Source of the DNA: Deltaproteobacteria bacterium | Lineage (GTDB): Bacteria; Bdellovibrionota_F; JAHFAK01 | NCBI GenBank assembly: GCA_023250585.1 | Contig: JAHFAK010000009.1 | Location: 1 to 35,667 of the forward strand | Reading direction: 5' to 3' | Length of the DNA stretch: 35,667 nt | Shown here: piece after piece, positions 33,114 through 35,667 of the stretch | How the letters are laid out: each line of letters starts with the position of its first letter | How positions within the stretch are numbered: the first letter of the stretch is position 1 | The notes under the pieces: generated by a model | The model's database searches: none | What the model was told of the DNA's origin: nothing | The model's input: the letters and a program-made list of their open reading frames with translations, nothing else | Program-made: the position numbers and the translations under genes

Positions 33114-33233
33114 GTAGAGAGGATGTATATGTTCTGTTTTTATTTTGTATCGAGCGCGCTTACCCCGTTCTTAATAGTATTATGGAAGCGACGTCGATAG
33201 AAAATAAAAACAGAACATATACATCCTCTCTAC
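33114..33233 (-). repeat. Family 1 core in a hairpin with unrelated arms (variant element)
   Basis: 40-nt arms 33114-33153 and 33194-33233 pair with a single mismatch. The loop (33154-33193) is the exact reverse complement of the 40-nt core of copies 1 and 3. Beyond the shared TATCGA next to the core, and a short ATGTTCT, the arms do not resemble those of the other copies. No flanking duplication found. It lies seven bases from copy B of family 2, between era and der. Confidence 0.9.
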
Positions 33234-33258
33234 ACTATCCTAATTAATTGTTTCTTTA

Positions 33259-34149
33259 CTAGTATCCAAACTCCTGTAAACTCGCTATATTATCAGTCCA
33301 ATTTTTTTTCAATTTTACATGAAGATCCAAATATACATGAATATTCAGTTGTGATTCTATATCCTTTCGTGCCGCAATTCCAATCTGTTTCAATTTCTCG
33401 CCACCTTTTCCTATTATAATTTTTTTATGCGATTCTTTTTCTATAAAAATAGTAGCATAAATTTTGAGTAATTTTTTTGTAGTATCTTCAGTGTACTGAT
33501 CAATAATAACACATACTCCGTAGGGAATTTCGTTATGCGTATAATCGAGGATTTTTTCGCGTACAATTTCGCTGATAAAAAACTTTTCTGATTGAGCAGT
33601 CACCATATCTTCTTCATAAATTCTCACACCTTCGGGAAGTCGTTTTATAATTTCATCGAGTACAAGATTTAATCCATCATTGTGCTTTACCGAAATAGGA
33701 ACAATAGTTTCCGTTACATTATATTTTTTTAGTTCATCTATTCGAGAAAGAATTATGCCATGTGGAATAAGATCAATTTTATTGATGACAATGATATGGG
33801 GAAGATGCGCTAGTTTTTTCAGCACCGTTATTTCATCTTCACTTAAGTTCTGGTGAGCTGCAATAAAAAATACAATAAGATCTGCTTCTCGTAATCCTAT
33901 TTTATGAACCTTTTGCATTGACTGATTGAGAAGAGTTTTTGGAATTCCAATACCAGGTGTGTCACAAAAAATGATTTGTGCTCCAGAAACATTTTTAATA
34001 CCAATAATTTTATTTCGCGTGGTCTCACGTTTTCGTGAGGTAATGGAAACCTTCTCATTCAGGATCGCATTTAAAAAAGAAGACTTCCCCAGGTTTGTTT
34101 TTCCAATAAGCCACACGTAACCACATTTGAAAGTATTATTGATTTCCAT
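33259..34149 (-). CDS. era: Ribosome-assembly GTPase Era
   Basis: Membrane- and 16S rRNA-associated GTPase for 30S maturation. 296 residues from ATG 34149, where the sequence matches the usual Era start (MEINNTFKCGYVWLIG). G1 is GKTNLGKSS instead of the common GRPNVGKST, G3 is DTPG and G4 NKID; the KH domain follows with IIIGKGGEKLKQIGIAARKD. The open frame continues upstream to 34245 but has no homology there. No close Shine-Dalgarno site; a TTGCCA-N17-TAAAGA promoter would begin transcription about four bases before the ATG. Confidence 0.94.
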   Translation of the reverse strand: MEINNTFKCGYVWLIGKTNLGKSSFLNAILNEKVSITSRKRETTRNKIIGIKNVSGAQIIFCDTPGIGIPKTLLNQSMQKVHKIGLREADLIVFFIAAHQNLSEDEITVLKKLAHLPHIIVINKIDLIPHGIILSRIDELKKYNVTETIVPISVKHNDGLNLVLDEIIKRLPEGVRIYEEDMVTAQSEKFFISEIVREKILDYTHNEIPYGVCVIIDQYTEDTTKKLLKIYATIFIEKESHKKIIIGKGGEKLKQIGIAARKDIESQLNIHVYLDLHVKLKKNWTDNIASLQEFGY

Positions 34150-34160
34150 ACTTATGGCGA

Positions 34161-34189
34161 TCTTTATCCTCTTTAGTGATTTTTGGCAA
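34161..34189 (-). promoter_or_regulatory. Possible era promoter
   Basis: Minus strand TTGCCA (34184-34189), 17 nt, TAAAGA (34161-34166). The expected start is close to ATG 34149, so the leader would be only a few bases long. Confidence 0.35.
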
Positions 34190-34210
34190 GAAGCTTTCAG
34201 ATGTGAAAAT

Positions 34211-34248
34211 AACAGCTCAGTAAATGGGGGAGTTAGGGAGTACATATG
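34211..34248 (+). repeat. Remnant left end of a family 1 foldback element
   Basis: AACAGCTCAGTAAATGGGGG and the following AGTTAGGGAGTACATATG closely match the left end and outer arm of copy 1 (AACAGCTCAGTTAATGGGGG, AGTAAGGGAGTAGGAATG). The core and right arm are missing, so this is a truncated copy. Confidence 0.7.
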
Positions 34249-34370
34249 AAATTTTTTCTAAAAGATAGAGTGAATGGGGATAGAGTGTCGCAATATTAGG
34301 AATACATCAGAAACAGATAAAATAAAATGCAATTATTTCAATTAGTTAGAATTAATAAAAAAACTGGATT

Positions 34371-34387
34371 TTGGCATAGCTTTTGCT
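34371..34387 (+). promoter_or_regulatory. Sigma-54 (-24/-12) promoter for the haem lipoprotein
   Basis: TTGGCATAGCTTTTGCT with GG and GC exactly ten bases apart, the same -24 sequence as the promoter at 9392. Transcription would start near 34397, 18 bases before ATG 34415, leaving room for the AGGAG site. Confidence 0.75.
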
Positions 34388-34414
34388 TTATTTCTTATAG
34401 TGAGGAGAAATTCC

Positions 34415-35371
34415 ATGAAAAAACACATCTACTATACGGCTATTAGTTTAATAATGAGTATACTTTTATGGGGCTGCACGAGTTCTACAACACAGACTCA
34501 ACCAGAGCCTCAAACTACTGACAGCAATTCAAAAATTACCGTCGAAGGTACGTTCACCTCAATTGCATTTACTGATGAAACCGCAATTGATACGTTTGGC
34601 ATTATTGAAAATGTAACGGTAAAAGACGTAGATAAAAAGGTGATTGAAACACACACAAGTTTTCCTGCCTCTAAAGCACTCTTTAATGTAGGCGGAGATT
34701 ATTTTACTATGGAACTTTCTGCTCTCGACTCTTTTGAAAATGAACAATTTAGTTTCACTTTTACGAATGTCTATGATGTACAAAATGACTTAAAATACGG
34801 ATATCATAATCCACCAAGTTTTCTTACCGAAGCAACGTATATAACAAGCACGGGACAACGCTTTAAGGCAAACCCAACGATTAGTGGATCAAGCGGATTT
34901 CTTGTACTCGAAACATTTCCATCGAATACTCTAATTGCAACCTTTGATGATGAGGGCGAGCAACCATACGCTGAAATTAATGGATCATTTGCACTTGAAA
35001 TGGTCTTTCAAGATACGGTTGAACAGGAAAATCCAAGCGACAAAGAAGATCCCGCATATAAAATCAGCTTTTCTAAGGATGTATCACCATCATTTCAAAC
35101 AATGAAATGTACGGACTGCCATAATGCTAAAGATAAATTTGGTAATTTGGTTTTGGAAGGATCAGAAGTTTACAACAACGTTTTAAAAGTCATCGACAAA
35201 AGCTCTCCTGAAGACAGTCTATTGCTTACAAAACCTTTAGTTGAGTCAGAGCTTACCGATGAACAACTCGAAGAATCACGTCAACATCCATACAAACCTT
35301 TCGATTCAATTGAACACAGTATATATAACATGTGGAAACGTTGGATTGAACAAGGCGCAAAAAATAATTAA
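34415..35371 (+). CDS. Lipoprotein with a C-terminal c-type haem (CxxCH) domain
   Basis: 318 residues. Leader ends in LWGC (Cys21); a Thr/Gln-rich linker and a beta-rich domain of about 190 residues follow, not recognised. From about 225 the sequence ISFSKDVSPSFQTMKCTDCH carries one CxxCH haem-binding motif, followed by GNLVLEG and a segment YNNVLKVIDKSSPEDSLLL and MWKRWIEQGA that resembles the small cytochrome domains seen in outer-membrane lipoproteins of Planctomycetes and Deltaproteobacteria. Probably a one-haem electron carrier at the outer membrane. ATG 34415 is seven bases after AGGAG. Transcribed from the sigma-54 promoter above. Confidence 0.85.
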   Translation: MKKHIYYTAISLIMSILLWGCTSSTTQTQPEPQTTDSNSKITVEGTFTSIAFTDETAIDTFGIIENVTVKDVDKKVIETHTSFPASKALFNVGGDYFTMELSALDSFENEQFSFTFTNVYDVQNDLKYGYHNPPSFLTEATYITSTGQRFKANPTISGSSGFLVLETFPSNTLIATFDDEGEQPYAEINGSFALEMVFQDTVEQENPSDKEDPAYKISFSKDVSPSFQTMKCTDCHNAKDKFGNLVLEGSEVYNNVLKVIDKSSPEDSLLLTKPLVESELTDEQLEESRQHPYKPFDSIEHSIYNMWKRWIEQGAKNN

Positions 35372-35440
35372 TCCGATTTCTATTCGCCTTCGCAGAGTAC
35401 CATTAACTGCGAGATGACAATTTGAGAGTGTTTCCCGTTT

Positions 35441-35470
35441 GTCATCCCGTGGCTTGACCACGGGATCCAT
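35441..35470. repeat. REP-like palindrome
   Basis: GTCATCCCGTGG-cttga-CCACGGGATCCAT. Same unit as the left half of 11736-11812, with two stem positions changed on both sides so pairing is kept. Confidence 0.8.
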
Positions 35471-35567
35471 CTTCATTTTTCCCAATAGCTCAGAAGGTGT
35501 GAAAGAATCAAGAGAGAGCTCCATTTTCTGAAAAAGAGCGATAGGAAACTGAAATGTCCAAATCGAC

Positions 35568-35667
35568 TGTCATTGCGAAAACCTGAAGGGTTTGAAGCAA
35601 TCTCTTCTTACATATCCACGATTGCGGAGTTTATCCCGAACCTGCTTGAGATTGCTTCGTCGGACAA
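35568..35667. repeat. Second REP-type repeat running into the window edge
   Basis: TGTCATTGCG and GAAGCAATCTC on the left, GAGATTGCTTCGTC on the right; 11-bp arms (GAAGCAATCTC and complement) about 45 bases apart. Resembles the ATTGCGA-GAAGCAATCTC intergenic repeat common in bacterial genomes. The right end is cut by the window. Confidence 0.7.

Noticed and set aside
13487-33233. A dispersed CRISPR or integron attC-like array
   Set aside because: The repeats are far apart, in both orientations, with target duplications and no unique cargo between regular units; no cas or integrase gene is present.
33107-33240. Target-site duplications around the era-der hairpins
   Set aside because: I compared 7-8 base words on both sides of each element and of the two together and found no convincing match.
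34150-34245. N-terminal extension of Era by 32 residues
   Set aside because: Era proteins begin near the G1 motif; the extension runs over the predicted promoter and into a repeat remnant.

Overview
This AT-rich window looks like chromosome of a Gram-negative bacterium with a deltaproteobacterial flavour. Pointers are lipoprotein signal peptides, a c-type haem lipoprotein, exact-geometry sigma-54 promoters, thrombospondin type 3 (TSP3) lipoproteins, an mtnP-pfkB pair and a large GDH2-type glutamate dehydrogenase. I cannot name the lineage; Bdellovibrionota, Myxococcota or a UBA10199-like group are guesses from gene content. No rRNA, tRNA, CRISPR array, prophage or transposase gene was found.

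Layout. 1-3161 (minus): tig-clpP-clpX, with clpX cut by the window edge. 3344-3998: a small uncharacterised protein overlapping a retropepsin-like protein. 4188-5126: trxB between two long perfect inverted repeats. 5257-6902: two coupled envelope genes. 7066-9245: mtnP, a PfkB kinase and a short membrane HTH protein. 9450-11635: two sigma-54-type lipoprotein genes sharing a novel module, then a paralogue of the 3344 protein. 11918-17727: aldehyde dehydrogenase, GDH2-type glutamate dehydrogenase and alanine dehydrogenase. 17724-19962: cutA diverging from folE-folB-flavoprotein. 20132-24450: a DUF1579 protein, then the riboflavin operon ribD-ribE-ribBA-ribH. 24483-28442: two secreted proteins sharing an undescribed domain; the larger is a TSP3 lipoprotein with a gluzincin-like zinc site that apparently starts at ATT. 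28832-31613: a RelE/Phd toxin-antitoxin pair, a flavin amine oxidase/phytoene-desaturase-like protein and a DUF4160/ribbon-helix-helix pair. 31664-34149: era and der. 34415-35371: a sigma-54-type lipoprotein with a CxxCH haem site.

The most unusual content lies between the genes. One family of near-perfect foldback elements (about 157 bp) occurs in three full copies flanked by 7-8 bp direct repeats, with a 40-nt core identical in two of them (13550-13589, 29479-29518). The same core, reverse complemented, sits at 33154-33193 inside a hairpin with almost unrelated arms. Arms differ between copies, yet within each copy they match, so changes are compensated. A second, smaller foldback family (20895-20987 with a 7-bp duplication; 32982-33107) behaves the same way. 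Three further perfect inverted repeats (arms of 30, 27 and 17 bp) and REP-like GTCATTCC palindromes are also present; one REP forms the 3' end of ribE.

Expression signals are mixed. Many genes have good Shine-Dalgarno sites. Several without one have a promoter whose -10 box ends 7-9 nt before the start codon, which suggests leaderless mRNAs. Two lipoprotein transcription units carry exact GG-N10-GC sigma-54 promoters. All functions are inferred from motifs and remembered family features; no database search was run.
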